The notes beneath the pieces were generated by a model. That model worked only from the letters and a program-made list of their open reading frames with translations. It was not told where the DNA came from and made no database searches. A stretch of DNA of 64,000 bases. It comes from JAWKMZ01 sp041391965. Its GTDB lineage: Bacteria; Bacteroidota; Bacteroidia; Flavobacteriales; Flavobacteriaceae. Shown here in pieces: positions 1-9,051 of this stretch (positions are counted from its first letter, which is position 1; each line of letters begins with the position of its first letter). The stretch covers positions 62,001-126,000 of the forward strand of contig JAWKMZ010000001.1 of the NCBI GenBank assembly GCA_041391965.1. Direction: 5' to 3'. The position numbers and the translations under genes were made by a program.

Positions 1-40
1 TGTGATGGAGCAATAACATTACTTTGTAAGAAAAAAATGA

Positions 41-69
41 AGCCCTCTATTTTGAGGGCTTTTTTTTTA
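41..69. terminator. Bidirectional intrinsic terminator
   Basis: A perfect 7-bp stem (agccctc/gagggct, 41-47 and 54-60) with a 6-nt loop is followed by nine T on the plus strand and preceded by seven A, which read as a U tract on the minus strand. It can end a plus-strand gene lying left of the window and the minus-strand protease gene that stops at 67. Confidence 0.85.
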
Positions 70-1389
70 TAACAAACTTTCTAATTTAAACTCAAAGGTC
101 ATAACTATACCATTTCTATCTACTTTTAGTCTAATGGTTTTACCATCATGGTCTCTAAACATTCCATTTATTTCCTGCATTTGGTAGTGATGTGCTTCTT
201 TACCATTGACTGACAACAAAATATCACCAATCATTAAACCAGCGCGTTCTGCTGGCGAATTTTTTCTCAACTCTACAATTGTAAACGCTGGTTTTAAAGC
301 AAACTTATAGGATTCGACCACACGAATCCTGTTTTGGTTTTCTGAGGATTTTCCATAATCAAAAACTGCTTTATCATCAATTTCTTTAACAACCCGAATG
401 CCATTTTGCTCCAAGATAATACCACTTTTATTATAACTAAAAGGGGCTTTAAAATTTCTGTTCTTTTTTAGCGTCACTTTAGCATTGGTATAGTCAACAA
501 TAATATTAAAACGTCTTAACAATTCGCCAGCAATACTACCATTGCGTTCTTTGTGTTTTCTTGCAAAACTCACTGAAGCAGAATCTGGATAGGCAACATT
601 TACATTTTTTAGGTGATAATTGTTTAGCGAAAAAGAATTGACTACAGAACGCTTTCCATAAACACTTCCACTTAAACCTTTGCCCAAAAAATCTTCAAAA
701 AATTCATCTTTTATTGGTGCTAAACCCAAGGAATCATCCTCAAAAAGCCATAAAGCATCACTTCCGCCAGAATCTATAAGCAATTTTACAGGAATGTGTT
801 TAGAGTTGACTTCAGCCATGGCATTTATATAAGGCTTGTTATTAACTAAAGACAAATCTAAAGTTTGGCATTTTCGGCATTTTTTATATTTGTAATCTTC
901 GGGTTTATAAAGCTTTAAATATTTTGATGCGTAATTAATTTCAACAATAAAATCTTTAAAAACATCATATCCAATAATTCCATGAATAGGAACGCCTAAC
1001 CTTGGTGTAAAATTGATGGTTTCGTCAAAAATGACATAAATATCTTGATTAATGTTTATAGCATCGCCTATTTTTAAGGCATTTTGTTTCGATTTTAAAG
1101 CTTCTATATAACCACCATCACCTAAACCTCTTAAATAAATACTTTCAACATGGTTAATTTTTAAAGAATCAGTATTTATGATATTAAATAAAATAGGCTT
1201 GCTAACACCTGTATCCAATAAAAAAGATAACTTAACACCGTTAACCTCTACAGGAAATACAATTAAATTATCTATAAGCTGAAATTTTACCTTAGTATAA
1301 TTGCCTCTTGGTAAATTAAATCTACTTTGAGAAAAACCCAAAGCTGAAATAACCATAAAAAAAATAAGAAGCGTCCTTTTATTTGGCAT
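67..1389 (-). CDS. Secreted retropepsin-like aspartyl protease with C-terminal PDZ domain
   Basis: A protein of about 440 aa. Two aspartyl-protease signatures are visible: DTG near residue 59 (FLLDTGVSKP) and DSG near residue 206 (LLIDSGGSDA), as expected for a duplicated retropepsin fold (clan AA). A PDZ domain covers roughly residues 370-436 (NSPAERAGLMIGDILLSVNG). The start at 1389 gives a clean signal peptide (charged MPNKR, hydrophobic core, then GFSQ). An in-frame ATG at 1431 would add 14 residues ahead of it and is less likely. The product is probably exported to the periplasm or cell surface. Its substrate is unknown. Proteins with this aspartyl-PDZ arrangement are common in flavobacteria. 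Family assignment is confident; biological role is not. Confidence 0.8.
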   Translation of the reverse strand: MPNKRTLLIFFMVISALGFSQSRFNLPRGNYTKVKFQLIDNLIVFPVEVNGVKLSFLLDTGVSKPILFNIINTDSLKINHVESIYLRGLGDGGYIEALKSKQNALKIGDAININQDIYVIFDETINFTPRLGVPIHGIIGYDVFKDFIVEINYASKYLKLYKPEDYKYKKCRKCQTLDLSLVNNKPYINAMAEVNSKHIPVKLLIDSGGSDALWLFEDDSLGLAPIKDEFFEDFLGKGLSGSVYGKRSVVNSFSLNNYHLKNVNVAYPDSASVSFARKHKERNGSIAGELLRRFNIIVDYTNAKVTLKKNRNFKAPFSYNKSGIILEQNGIRVVKEIDDKAVFDYGKSSENQNRIRVVESYKFALKPAFTIVELRKNSPAERAGLMIGDILLSVNGKEAHHYQMQEINGMFRDHDGKTIRLKVDRNGIVMTFEFKLESLL

Positions 1390-1508
1390 ATATAAGTTAT
1401 CTAACCTTACCAATTTACAAATCTTTAACACAACTATTTTTTTTAGACGCTTTTTTTAAAAAAACTTTAAGATAATTTTCAGAACTTTGCACCCTAAATT
1501 ATAAAACA

Positions 1509-2699
1509 ATGCCAGCAATTTCTCAAAAAGGGCGTTTAATGCCTGAATCACCTATAAGAAAGTTAGTTCCTTATGCTGAACAAGCTTACAAAGAAGGAAA
1601 AACCGTTTATCATTTAAATATTGGTCAACCAGACATTAAAACTCCAGAAATTGCATTAGATGCTGTAAAAGTTCACTCTTTAGATATTTTGGCTTACACA
1701 CGTTCTGAAGGCTCTGAAGACTACAGAAAAAAAATTGCCAATTACTACAAAAAAAACAATATCCACGTAACACACAATGACATCATTGTTACTACAGGTG
1801 GTAGTGAAGCGTTGCTATTTGCTTTTGGAAGCATTATGGATCCTGATGATGAACTGATTATTCCAGAACCATTTTATGCTAATTATAATGGATTCTCAAC
1901 AGAATCTGGTATTAATGTAGTGCCTGTAATCTCAAAAATTGAAGATAATTTTGCGTTACCAGCTATTGAAGAATTTGAAAAACTCATCACAGCAAAAACA
2001 AAAGCCATCCTTATTTGTAATCCTGGAAATCCTACTGGATATTTATATTCAAAAGACGAAATCAAAAAATTAGCTCATATTGTAAAAAAACACAATTTGT
2101 TTTTAATTGCTGATGAAGTTTACAGAGAGTTTGTGTATGATGGCAACGAATTTTATTCCATCATGCAAGAAGAAGGCTTAGAAGATTATGCTATTATGAT
2201 TGATTCGGTTTCTAAACGTTACAGCATGTGTGGTGCTCGAATTGGTTATTTAGTTTCAAAAAATAAAGACGTTATCAAAACAGCTTTAAAATTTGCCCAA
2301 GCACGATTAAGCCCTCCTACTTTAGCACAAATTGCAAGCGAAGCCGCCTTAGAAACACCACAAAGCTATTTTGATGAAGTTATTCACGAATATGTACAAC
2401 GCAGAAACACACTCATTACAGAGTTACAAAAAATTGAAGGCGTTAAAGTAGCAAAACCAAATGGTGCTTTTTATTGTATTGCCGAACTGCCAATTAAAAA
2501 TGCTGACCATTTTGCACAATGGCTTTTAGAAAAATTTGATGTAAATGGCGAAACAGTTATGGTAGCGCCAGCTGCTGGTTTTTATTCTTCATCAAATGTG
2601 GGACTTAATCAAATACGTATTGCCTATGTGCTTAATGAAAATAGCCTTATAAAAGCAGTACACATTTTAAAAGAAGCCTTAAAAGTTTATAAAGACTAA
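1509..2699 (+). CDS. PLP-dependent class I aminotransferase
   Basis: A 396-aa fold-type I aminotransferase, probably acting on aspartate, aromatic or other amino acids with 2-oxoglutarate. The PLP lysine is Lys236 in SVSKRYSMCGARIG. The NPGNPTG turn (171-177) and ADEVY (201-205) are intact, and length is normal for the family. The stop codon directly abuts the GTG of murB with no gap, so the two are probably cotranscribed. A motif resembling the flavobacterial minus-7 box (GAACTTTG, 1482-1489) lies about 20 nt upstream, but its first two bases depart from the TAnnTTTG consensus. A second class I aminotransferase lies at 60263. Substrate cannot be assigned from sequence alone. Confidence 0.9.
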   Translation: MPAISQKGRLMPESPIRKLVPYAEQAYKEGKTVYHLNIGQPDIKTPEIALDAVKVHSLDILAYTRSEGSEDYRKKIANYYKKNNIHVTHNDIIVTTGGSEALLFAFGSIMDPDDELIIPEPFYANYNGFSTESGINVVPVISKIEDNFALPAIEEFEKLITAKTKAILICNPGNPTGYLYSKDEIKKLAHIVKKHNLFLIADEVYREFVYDGNEFYSIMQEEGLEDYAIMIDSVSKRYSMCGARIGYLVSKNKDVIKTALKFAQARLSPPTLAQIASEAALETPQSYFDEVIHEYVQRRNTLITELQKIEGVKVAKPNGAFYCIAELPIKNADHFAQWLLEKFDVNGETVMVAPAAGFYSSSNVGLNQIRIAYVLNENSLIKAVHILKEALKVYKD

Positions 2700-3713
2700 G
2701 TGCAAATCCAAAAAAATATATCATTACAACCTTATAACACTTTTGGTTTGGATGCAAAAGCCAACCATTTTGTGAGTGTTACTTCTATTAAAGATTTGCA
2801 AAGCGTTTTATCTTTAAAAGATTATCCAAACATTTTTATACTTGGTGGAGGCAGCAATATGTTGCTTACTAAAGATATTGAAGATTTAGTAATTCACATC
2901 AATATTAAAGGAATAGAAATTACATATGAAGACGCTAATTTTGTACAAGTCAAAGCAAATGCAGGCGAAAATTGGCACAAATTTGTCCTTTGGTGTTTAA
3001 AGCACAATTTTGGTGGTATTGAAAATTTATCCTTAATTCCTGGTAATGTTGGCTCTGCTCCAATTCAAAACATAGGTGCTTATGGTATCGAATTAAAAGA
3101 TGTATTTGTGTCTTGTGAAGCCTTAAACATCAAAACAAAAAACATCAAAACCTTTACCAAACAAGACTGCAAATTTGGTTACAGAGAATCCATCTTCAAA
3201 CAAAATGCAAAAGGAGAATATATTATAACAAGTGTAACTGTTCAACTTACAAAAAACAATCACAAATTACATACAGAATATGGCACAATAGCTTCAGAAC
3301 TTGAAGTAATGCAAATCACAAAACCAAGCATTCAAGACATTTCAAAAGCAGTTATAGCCATACGCGAAAGCAAATTACCAAACCCAAAAGACATAGGAAA
3401 TAGCGGAAGTTTTTTTAAAAACCCTGTCATTTTAAAATCACACTATGAACAACTAAAAATAAATTTTCCAAAAATGCCAAGTTATCCAGTTTCTGAAGAC
3501 ACTGTTAAAGTACCTGCTGGTTGGCTTATTGAAACCTCTGGGTTTAAAGGCAAAACCCTTGGCAATTATGGCGTTCATAAAAAACAAGCTTTGGTACTTG
3601 TTAATTATGGAGACGCCAAAGGCAAAGACATCTTAAAATTGGCACATCTAATTCAAAAAACCATTTATAAAATTTTTGGTATCAAGATTGAAACCGAAGT
3701 CAATATTATATAA
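2700..3713 (+). CDS. murB: UDP-N-acetylenolpyruvoylglucosamine reductase MurB
   Basis: MurB (337 aa) is the cytoplasmic FAD enzyme that reduces UDP-GlcNAc-enolpyruvate to UDP-MurNAc in peptidoglycan synthesis. Visible motifs are the FAD-binding ILGGGSNML stretch, IPGNVGSAPIQNIGAYG, and SGSFFKNPV with the serine that protonates the intermediate. A Glu close to the C-terminus (KIETEVNII) matches the catalytic glutamate. Length fits the E. coli-like type I MurB. The start is GTG at 2700, immediately after the stop of the upstream aminotransferase, and no better ATG exists because the conserved NISLQPYNTFG follows at once. A hairpin terminator follows at 3716. Confidence 0.97.
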   Translation: MQIQKNISLQPYNTFGLDAKANHFVSVTSIKDLQSVLSLKDYPNIFILGGGSNMLLTKDIEDLVIHINIKGIEITYEDANFVQVKANAGENWHKFVLWCLKHNFGGIENLSLIPGNVGSAPIQNIGAYGIELKDVFVSCEALNIKTKNIKTFTKQDCKFGYRESIFKQNAKGEYIITSVTVQLTKNNHKLHTEYGTIASELEVMQITKPSIQDISKAVIAIRESKLPNPKDIGNSGSFFKNPVILKSHYEQLKINFPKMPSYPVSEDTVKVPAGWLIETSGFKGKTLGNYGVHKKQALVLVNYGDAKGKDILKLAHLIQKTIYKIFGIKIETEVNII

Positions 3714-3715
3714 AA

Positions 3716-3743
3716 AAGAGTCTCAGTTTTAGCTGAGACTCTT
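3716..3743 (+). terminator. Hairpin terminator after murB
   Basis: A perfect 11-bp stem (aagagtctcag 3716-3726 pairing with 3733-3743) with a 6-nt loop starts 3 nt after the murB stop. The following T tract is short and broken, so termination may be partial. The remaining spacer to 3940 is AT-rich and shows no other recognisable element. Confidence 0.65.
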
Positions 3744-3940
3744 ATTAACTATAGTAGAGTATAATTTTGAAAAAGCTATTAATCAATTTTCTTAAGAAGA
3801 ATTTTTTTTAACTCTACTGATATAAAAACAATATAAAATACCGTTATTTATATTTTGTAATTTTACTAACTTAACTAATATACGTTCAAAAAACGTATTT
3901 GGATTTTTAAAGAGCTAAATTTTTAACTAAAACTAAACTT

Positions 3941-4471
3941 TTGAGTACACCAATAGAGCAACAAATTGTTCAACTACTTGAAAATGGCGATAAAGCCGCA
4001 ATAAATTTGCTGTATGAAAATTATGCCGATAGTCTTTATGGCGTTATTTTAAAAATAACCAATAATGAAGAATTGGCTCAAGACGCTTTGCAGGAAAGTT
4101 TCGTAAAAATATGGAAAAACGCTCAAAAATACGATTCCAAAAAAGCAAAATTGTTTACATGGCTTTACCGCATTGCACGCAATACAGCCATTGATAAATT
4201 ACGAAGTTTCAACAACCGCTTTCATAAAGAAGTCCAAATAGAAAAATCAAACGTATATATCCTACCAACCGCAAGTTTAAATCAAGATGTCATTGATTTG
4301 AGAGCACATGTTGGACGATTGGACGAAAAGTATCAGATTGTGTTGAATGCCTTATTTTTTGAAGGAATGACTCAACAAGAAGCAAGCGATGAATTAGATA
4401 TTCCATTAGGTACTATAAAGTCCAGATTAAAAATTGGATTAAGAGAGTTAAAAACACTCTTTAACCATTAA
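3941..4471 (+). CDS. ECF-type RNA polymerase sigma factor
   Basis: A 176-aa sigma-70 family ECF factor. Region 2 spans about residues 20-90 (LYENYADSLYGVILKITNN, then DALQESFVKIWKN). Region 4 near the C-terminus has the helix-turn-helix MTQQEASDELDIPLGTIKSR. The start is TTG at 3941, which gives a normal N-terminus; no nearby in-frame ATG precedes region 2. It is followed after 12 bp by a gene for a membrane anti-sigma factor, the standard ECF/anti-sigma arrangement, so its activity is probably controlled by release from that partner. The inducing signal is not evident. Confidence 0.93.
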   Translation: MSTPIEQQIVQLLENGDKAAINLLYENYADSLYGVILKITNNEELAQDALQESFVKIWKNAQKYDSKKAKLFTWLYRIARNTAIDKLRSFNNRFHKEVQIEKSNVYILPTASLNQDVIDLRAHVGRLDEKYQIVLNALFFEGMTQQEASDELDIPLGTIKSRLKIGLRELKTLFNH

Positions 4472-4483
4472 ACGTTAGAAACA

Positions 4484-5281
4484 ATGGAAAAAAAACTACA
4501 TTCTTTTTTAGCATCAGGCTTAATAGACAAATACATATTAGGCACTGCAACCCCTTCTGAAATCTCAGAAGTTGAACACTACATTTCAAACTATCCCGAA
4601 GCAGAAGCTGAATACAACAAACTACAGGATAATTTAGAAATTCTTGCAAAAGTAAACGCTGTAGAAGCCCCAAAGTTTATTTTGAATAATGTTTTAAAAG
4701 ACATAACTGAGGAAACTCCTGTCATCCATCTAAACAATCCAACCTTAAAACGCAAGACACCTTGGTATAGCATTGCTGCCAGTATTGCAGCATTCATTTT
4801 TGCTGGAACTGCATTTTTATTATATCAAAAAAATGTTTCATTAAGTCAGGAAAACCAAGTAGTTGTTGATGAAATTTTTGATTTAAGAAGTGACATTCAA
4901 AAAAACAACGATAAGTTAGATGATGTGATGCGTCAATTTATGAAATTGAACAATCCAGAAACAGAAAAATACGTTTTACGTGGCAATGAACGCGCAAAAG
5001 ACTTAAAAACAGTAGCTTATATAAACGCTGTAGATAAAACATCAATGATTGATGTTGTATCTTTACCTAAACTTCCAGAAAATCAGACGTATCAAATTTG
5101 GGCTGAATTGCAGGACAGAATGGTAAACTTAGGTATTTTAGATGCTTCTGATAGAAAACTAAAATCTATTCCATACATGGAAAATGCACTTGGATTAAGT
5201 ATTACCATCGAGCCTAAAGTTGGAAAACCTACTGTGAGCGCAGAAAACGAGGTTGCAGAAATAGCTCTAAAAAATAAATAA
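4484..5281 (+). CDS. Membrane anti-sigma factor, RskA-like
   Basis: A 265-aa single-span protein. The cytoplasmic N-terminal region (1-90) should bind the sigma factor encoded 12 bp upstream. A transmembrane helix lies at about residues 94-114, followed by a short coiled-coil-like segment to about 150. The C-terminal half resembles the anti-sigma-K factor RskA domain (LPKLPENQTYQIWAEL and the following beta-rich region) and would be periplasmic. Pairing with an ECF gene supports the call. A bidirectional terminator follows at 5301. Confidence 0.88.
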   Translation: MEKKLHSFLASGLIDKYILGTATPSEISEVEHYISNYPEAEAEYNKLQDNLEILAKVNAVEAPKFILNNVLKDITEETPVIHLNNPTLKRKTPWYSIAASIAAFIFAGTAFLLYQKNVSLSQENQVVVDEIFDLRSDIQKNNDKLDDVMRQFMKLNNPETEKYVLRGNERAKDLKTVAYINAVDKTSMIDVVSLPKLPENQTYQIWAELQDRMVNLGILDASDRKLKSIPYMENALGLSITIEPKVGKPTVSAENEVAEIALKNK

Positions 5282-5300
5282 CTAATATAGTAACATCAAC

Positions 5301-5334
5301 AAAAAAATCCACCGCATTAAAGGTGGATTTTTTT
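5301..5334. terminator. Bidirectional terminator between convergent genes
   Basis: The stem atccacc/ggtggat (5307-5313, 5322-5328) is extended by an A7 run on the left and a T7 run on the right. It sits between the plus-strand anti-sigma gene and the minus-strand aquaporin gene and can serve both. Confidence 0.85.
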
Positions 5335-5353
5335 ATGCTATAAAATGAAACGT

Positions 5354-6040
5354 TTACGCTTTATCAAACAGTGCTTTATGAATAAAGCCAGCAACAATAG
5401 CTCCTAATATTGGTGCTAACCAAAACAACCATAATTGTGGTACATAATTACCTCCTGCAAATAGAGCCTGACTTGTTGAACGTGCAGGATTTACAGAAGT
5501 ATTTGTAATTGGAATACAGACTAAGTGTATAACGGTTAAGCCTAAACCAATTGCAATTGGCGCAAAGCCTTTTGGAGCTCTTTCATTTGTGCTTCCTAAA
5601 ATAATCAGTAAGAAAAATCCAGTTAAAACAAATTCAGCAATAAAAGCAGACTTCATTGAATAACCTCCTGGAGAAAGTGCATCATAGCCATTTGCTGCAA
5701 AACCACCTACATCTACAAAATCAGATTTGCCAGAAACAATCAAATATAAAACGCTGGCTGCAGCAGTTGCACCAACTAATTGTGCTATAATGTAACCCAA
5801 TAAATCTTTAGCAGGAAATTTACCTCCAGCCCAAAGACCAAAAGAAACTGCAGGATTAAAATGGCCACCTGAAATATGCCCAACAGCAAAAGCCATTGTT
5901 AAAACTGTCAAACCAAAAGCTAAAGCAACTCCAGCAAAACCAATACCAAGTTCAGGATAAGCTGCAGCAAAAATAGCACTACCGCAACCACCAAAAACGA
6001 GCCAAAATGTTCCGAAAAACTCTGCAAATAATTTTTTCAT
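5354..6040 (-). CDS. aqpZ: Aquaporin Z water channel
   Basis: A 228-aa MIP-family channel with six membrane spans. Both NPA motifs are present, at residues 62-64 (HFNPAVSFG) and 184-186 (SVNPARS). Residues matching the AqpZ selectivity filter are visible: His172, Thr181 and Arg187, together with a Phe near 42. This points to a water-selective channel and not a glycerol facilitator, which would carry Gly/Asp substitutions. It is a single gene with its own upstream spacer of 188 bp, shared with the divergent small membrane protein gene at 6229. Confidence 0.95.
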   Translation of the reverse strand: MKKLFAEFFGTFWLVFGGCGSAIFAAAYPELGIGFAGVALAFGLTVLTMAFAVGHISGGHFNPAVSFGLWAGGKFPAKDLLGYIIAQLVGATAAASVLYLIVSGKSDFVDVGGFAANGYDALSPGGYSMKSAFIAEFVLTGFFLLIILGSTNERAPKGFAPIAIGLGLTVIHLVCIPITNTSVNPARSTSQALFAGGNYVPQLWLFWLAPILGAIVAGFIHKALFDKA

Positions 6041-6203
6041 AAGTTAGAAATTTAATTGTTAGTGTTTTAAATGTATAAAATATTATTATTGGAAACTATA
6101 ATTGTTAAAAAGTCACTAAAAAAGTTAAAATCGCAAGTGTTAAAAATATTATAATCAACGTCCAACTCTTAGTTGCTAATTATAAATTATCGTTTAAAAG
6201 CAG

Positions 6204-6211
6204 TATCTTTG
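6204..6211 (+). promoter_or_regulatory. Minus-7 promoter box TATCTTTG
   Basis: An exact match to the Bacteroidota minus-7 consensus TAnnTTTG, 17 nt before the ATG at 6229. No convincing TTG minus-33 element at the usual 17-23 bp spacing was found. Confidence 0.6.
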
Positions 6212-6228
6212 TATTAAATTTCAACAGT

Positions 6229-6432
6229 ATGAAACTCTTATTAATTACATTGGCACTTTTAGCACTTGGTGTAGCAGGCATCGCCATAAAAATTTGGGCA
6301 AAAAAAGATGGTAAATTTGCTGGTACTTGTGCTAGTCAAAACCCAATGCTTAACAAAAATGGCGAAGCTTGTGGTTTTTGTGGTAAAACTCCAGACCAAT
6401 TTGAAAATTGCAACGAACCTCAACATTCATAG
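6229..6432 (+). CDS. Small membrane-anchored cysteine-containing protein
   Basis: A 67-aa protein with an N-terminal hydrophobic helix (about residues 2-24) and a short polar tail bearing four cysteines: one in GTCASQN, two in EACGFCGK and one in ENCNEP. The CGFC pair could bind metal or be redox active. I do not recognise a characterised family; similar short proteins occur in flavobacterial genomes. A minus-7 box lies 17 nt upstream, and the glycosyltransferase gene starts 6 bp downstream, suggesting cotranscription. Function unknown. Confidence 0.7.
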   Translation: MKLLLITLALLALGVAGIAIKIWAKKDGKFAGTCASQNPMLNKNGEACGFCGKTPDQFENCNEPQHS

Positions 6433-6438
6433 GTATTA

Positions 6439-7551
6439 ATGCTTATTATTACTGTATTATTCTACACTTTTTGTGTTGTTATTTTTATTCAATTAGTATT
6501 TTACGGGTTTGTTTTTGGCAATTTCAATCGCATTAAAACCACACAACAACCTTCCAACAATATTCCTATTTCTGTTATTATTTGCGCTAAAAATGAATCC
6601 AAAAATTTAAAAAAATTTTTGCCGTCTATTTTGGAGCAAGATCATCCTAATTTTGAAATTGTTCTAATTAATGACTGTTCTTCTGATGGTACTTTAAAAG
6701 TGATGGAAGCATGTAAAACAGCGCACACTAACATAAAAATTGTCAATGTAAAACCCATTGAAGCTTTTTGGGGAAACAAAAAATACGCCTTAACTCTTGG
6801 TATTAAAGCCGCTACTCACAATCACTTACTTTTTACAGATGCAGATTGTAAACCTGTTTCTAAACATTGGATTAGTGAAATGAGTCGGCAATTTTCAAAA
6901 ACAAAAACCATTATTTTAGGCTATGGTGCTTACAAAAAAGAAAAAAAATCGTTTTTAAATAAGCTCATCCGTTTTGAAACTTTGCTGACTGCTATCCAGT
7001 ATTTGTCGTTTGCAAAACTTGGACATCCTTATATGGCTGTTGGGCGAAATTTAGCTTATACAAAAGAAATTTTTTTTGAAGCCAGAGGCTTTATGAATCA
7101 TATGAACATTAAATCTGGTGATGATGACTTGTTTGTAAACCAAATTGCTAATGCTACAAATACAGCTATTTGCATATCAAAAAATAGCTTTACAGTATCT
7201 AATCCAAAAACAACATATAAAGATTGGGTACGTCAAAAACGCCGACATATTTCTACAGCAAAACATTACAAAACCAAGCATAAAAGCCTTTTAGCACTGT
7301 TTTTTATATCTCAATTTTTGTTTTGGATGCTTGGTTTGATTTTGATTAGCGCACTTTTGTATTGGAAAATTATAATAGCACTTATCATTTTAAGATATGC
7401 AGTTGTAATTGTAAGTTTAGCCTTGGCTTCCAAAAAACTGAATGAAAAAGACCTTATTGTTTATTTTCCACTTTTAGAATTGTTTTTAATTGTCACACAA
7501 TTCTCTATCTTTATAAAAAATCTCATTTCAAAACCAAACCATTGGGAGTAA
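6439..7551 (+). CDS. Family 2 glycosyltransferase, membrane-bound
   Basis: A 370-aa protein. An N-terminal hydrophobic helix (about 5-25) is followed by a GT-A catalytic domain: VIICAKNES, then VLINDCSSDGT and the metal-binding FTDADC. A QKRRH motif in DWVRQKRRHI resembles the QxxRW motif of processive GT2 enzymes. The C-terminal part (about 285-360) has several hydrophobic spans. It probably transfers a sugar to a lipid or cell-envelope acceptor; donor and acceptor are unknown. The last 10 bp overlap the start of the ECF sigma gene, so translation may be coupled. Confidence 0.88.
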   Translation: MLIITVLFYTFCVVIFIQLVFYGFVFGNFNRIKTTQQPSNNIPISVIICAKNESKNLKKFLPSILEQDHPNFEIVLINDCSSDGTLKVMEACKTAHTNIKIVNVKPIEAFWGNKKYALTLGIKAATHNHLLFTDADCKPVSKHWISEMSRQFSKTKTIILGYGAYKKEKKSFLNKLIRFETLLTAIQYLSFAKLGHPYMAVGRNLAYTKEIFFEARGFMNHMNIKSGDDDLFVNQIANATNTAICISKNSFTVSNPKTTYKDWVRQKRRHISTAKHYKTKHKSLLALFFISQFLFWMLGLILISALLYWKIIIALIILRYAVVIVSLALASKKLNEKDLIVYFPLLELFLIVTQFSIFIKNLISKPNHWE

Positions 7552-8090
7552 AAGAAGCCATTGAAAAAGCGAAAATAAATGACCAAGTGGCCTTTAATTT
7601 TTTATTGGACAAATTTTGGAATGATGTTTATGGTTTTCAATTAAAACGCACTGAAAACGAAAATGATGCTGAAGATATTACCATTCAAACCTTCTCCAAA
7701 GCGTTTGATAAAATTGGGACTTACAATGATGCGTTTGAGTTTAAAACTTGGTTAATTGCTATTTCTAAAAATATTCATATTGATTTGGTCAGAAAACGAA
7801 AATCATCCATTTCAAATACAACAAGCAGAAATGAAGATGATGAATTTTTTGATATTATTGACGAGTCGCCATCACCTGAAGACAAACTTATTACTGAACA
7901 AAATTTAGCCAAATTACTTAGAGATCTAAAAAAATTAAAGCCACACTATCAAGAGATTATAAATTTGAGATACTTTCAAGAATTGAGTTACAAAGAAATT
8001 TCCGAACAACTTAATGAACCTATCAACAATGTAAAAGTCAAACTTTTAAGAGCCAAAAAATTGTTGGCCGAAATCATCAATAAAAAGTAA
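7542..8090 (+). CDS. ECF-type sigma factor with no adjacent anti-sigma gene
   Basis: A 182-aa sigma-70 family ECF factor. Region 2 is present (LDKFWNDVYGFQLKRTEN, DAEDITIQTFSKAFD, FKTWLIAISKNIHIDLVRKR). Region 4 carries the helix-turn-helix LSYKEISEQLNEPINNVKVK. The TTG start at 7542 lies inside the last codons of the glycosyltransferase, a 10-bp overlap that favours cotranscription. The next gene is lipA, not a membrane anti-sigma factor, and the 82-bp spacer holds no small gene. How it is controlled is therefore not visible here. Confidence 0.9.
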   Translation: MGVKEAIEKAKINDQVAFNFLLDKFWNDVYGFQLKRTENENDAEDITIQTFSKAFDKIGTYNDAFEFKTWLIAISKNIHIDLVRKRKSSISNTTSRNEDDEFFDIIDESPSPEDKLITEQNLAKLLRDLKKLKPHYQEIINLRYFQELSYKEISEQLNEPINNVKVKLLRAKKLLAEIINKK

Positions 8091-8144
8091 GTGCTCGCGT
8101 TTATAGCAATCCATCAAATACGCTCGTTTTAATATTTTACTTCG

Positions 8145-8152
8145 TATCTTTG
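8145..8152 (+). promoter_or_regulatory. Minus-7 promoter box TATCTTTG for lipA-gap
   Basis: An exact TAnnTTTG box followed by C, 20 nt upstream of the lipA ATG, inside the only spacer between the sigma gene and lipA. A T-rich stretch lies at the expected minus-33 distance but no clear TTG. Confidence 0.6.
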
Positions 8153-8172
8153 CAGTTGTAATTTCAGCATCA

Positions 8173-9051
8173 ATGAATACAGAAACAACACCAAATACAC
8201 TAATAGAACGTCAACCCAAACCAAAATGGCTTAGAGTAAAACTTCCGACAGGAAAAAAATACACAGCACTTAGAGGTCTTGTTGATAAGTACAAACTCAA
8301 CACTATTTGCACTTCAGGAAGCTGTCCAAATATGGGTGAATGCTGGGGAGAAGGTACAGCAACCTTTATGATTTTAGGCAATGTATGTACACGTTCTTGT
8401 GGTTTTTGTGGTGTAAAAACTGGTCGTCCAGACACTTTAGATTGGGATGAACCCGAAAAAGTAGCACGCTCTATAAAACTCATGAACATCAAACACGCTG
8501 TTTTAACCAGTGTTGATAGAGATGATTTGAAAGATATGGGAAGCATTATGTGGTCAGAAACTGTAAAAGCAGTAAGACGAATGAACCCTGAAACTACTTT
8601 AGAAACTTTAATACCAGATTTTCAAGGTATAGAACAACACATTGATCGAATTATTGATGTAGCACCAGAAGTCGTATCACATAATATTGAAACCGTTAGA
8701 CGTCTCACTCGCGAAGTACGCATTCAAGCAAAATATGATAGAAGTCTTGGTGTTTTAAAATATTTAAAAGCTCAAGGACAACGTCGTACAAAATCTGGAA
8801 TTATGCTTGGTCTTGGTGAAACACGCGAAGAAGTGATTGAAACCCTTCATGATTTGAAAGCCAATGATGTTGATGTAGTTACCATTGGTCAATATCTTCA
8901 ACCAAGTAAAAAACACCTTCCTGTAAAACAATATATTCTTCCAGATCAATTTAAAGAATATGAAGAAATAGGCTTAAACTTAGGCTTTCGCCATGTAGAA
9001 AGTAGCGCATTAGTACGTTCATCATATAAAGCCCAAAAACACATCAATTAA
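8173..9051 (+). CDS. lipA: Lipoyl synthase LipA
   Basis: LipA (292 aa) is a radical SAM enzyme that inserts two sulfurs into protein-bound octanoyl groups to form the lipoyl cofactor of 2-oxoacid dehydrogenases and the glycine cleavage system. Two cluster motifs are complete: C46-x4-C51-x5-C57 for the auxiliary cluster that donates sulfur, and C72-x3-C76-x2-C79 (CTRSCGFC) for the radical SAM cluster. The C-terminal VRSSYKA carries the conserved serine that ligates the auxiliary cluster. The TAA stop overlaps the ATG of gap by one base, indicating translational coupling. Confidence 0.98.
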   Translation: MNTETTPNTLIERQPKPKWLRVKLPTGKKYTALRGLVDKYKLNTICTSGSCPNMGECWGEGTATFMILGNVCTRSCGFCGVKTGRPDTLDWDEPEKVARSIKLMNIKHAVLTSVDRDDLKDMGSIMWSETVKAVRRMNPETTLETLIPDFQGIEQHIDRIIDVAPEVVSHNIETVRRLTREVRIQAKYDRSLGVLKYLKAQGQRRTKSGIMLGLGETREEVIETLHDLKANDVDVVTIGQYLQPSKKHLPVKQYILPDQFKEYEEIGLNLGFRHVESSALVRSSYKAQKHIN

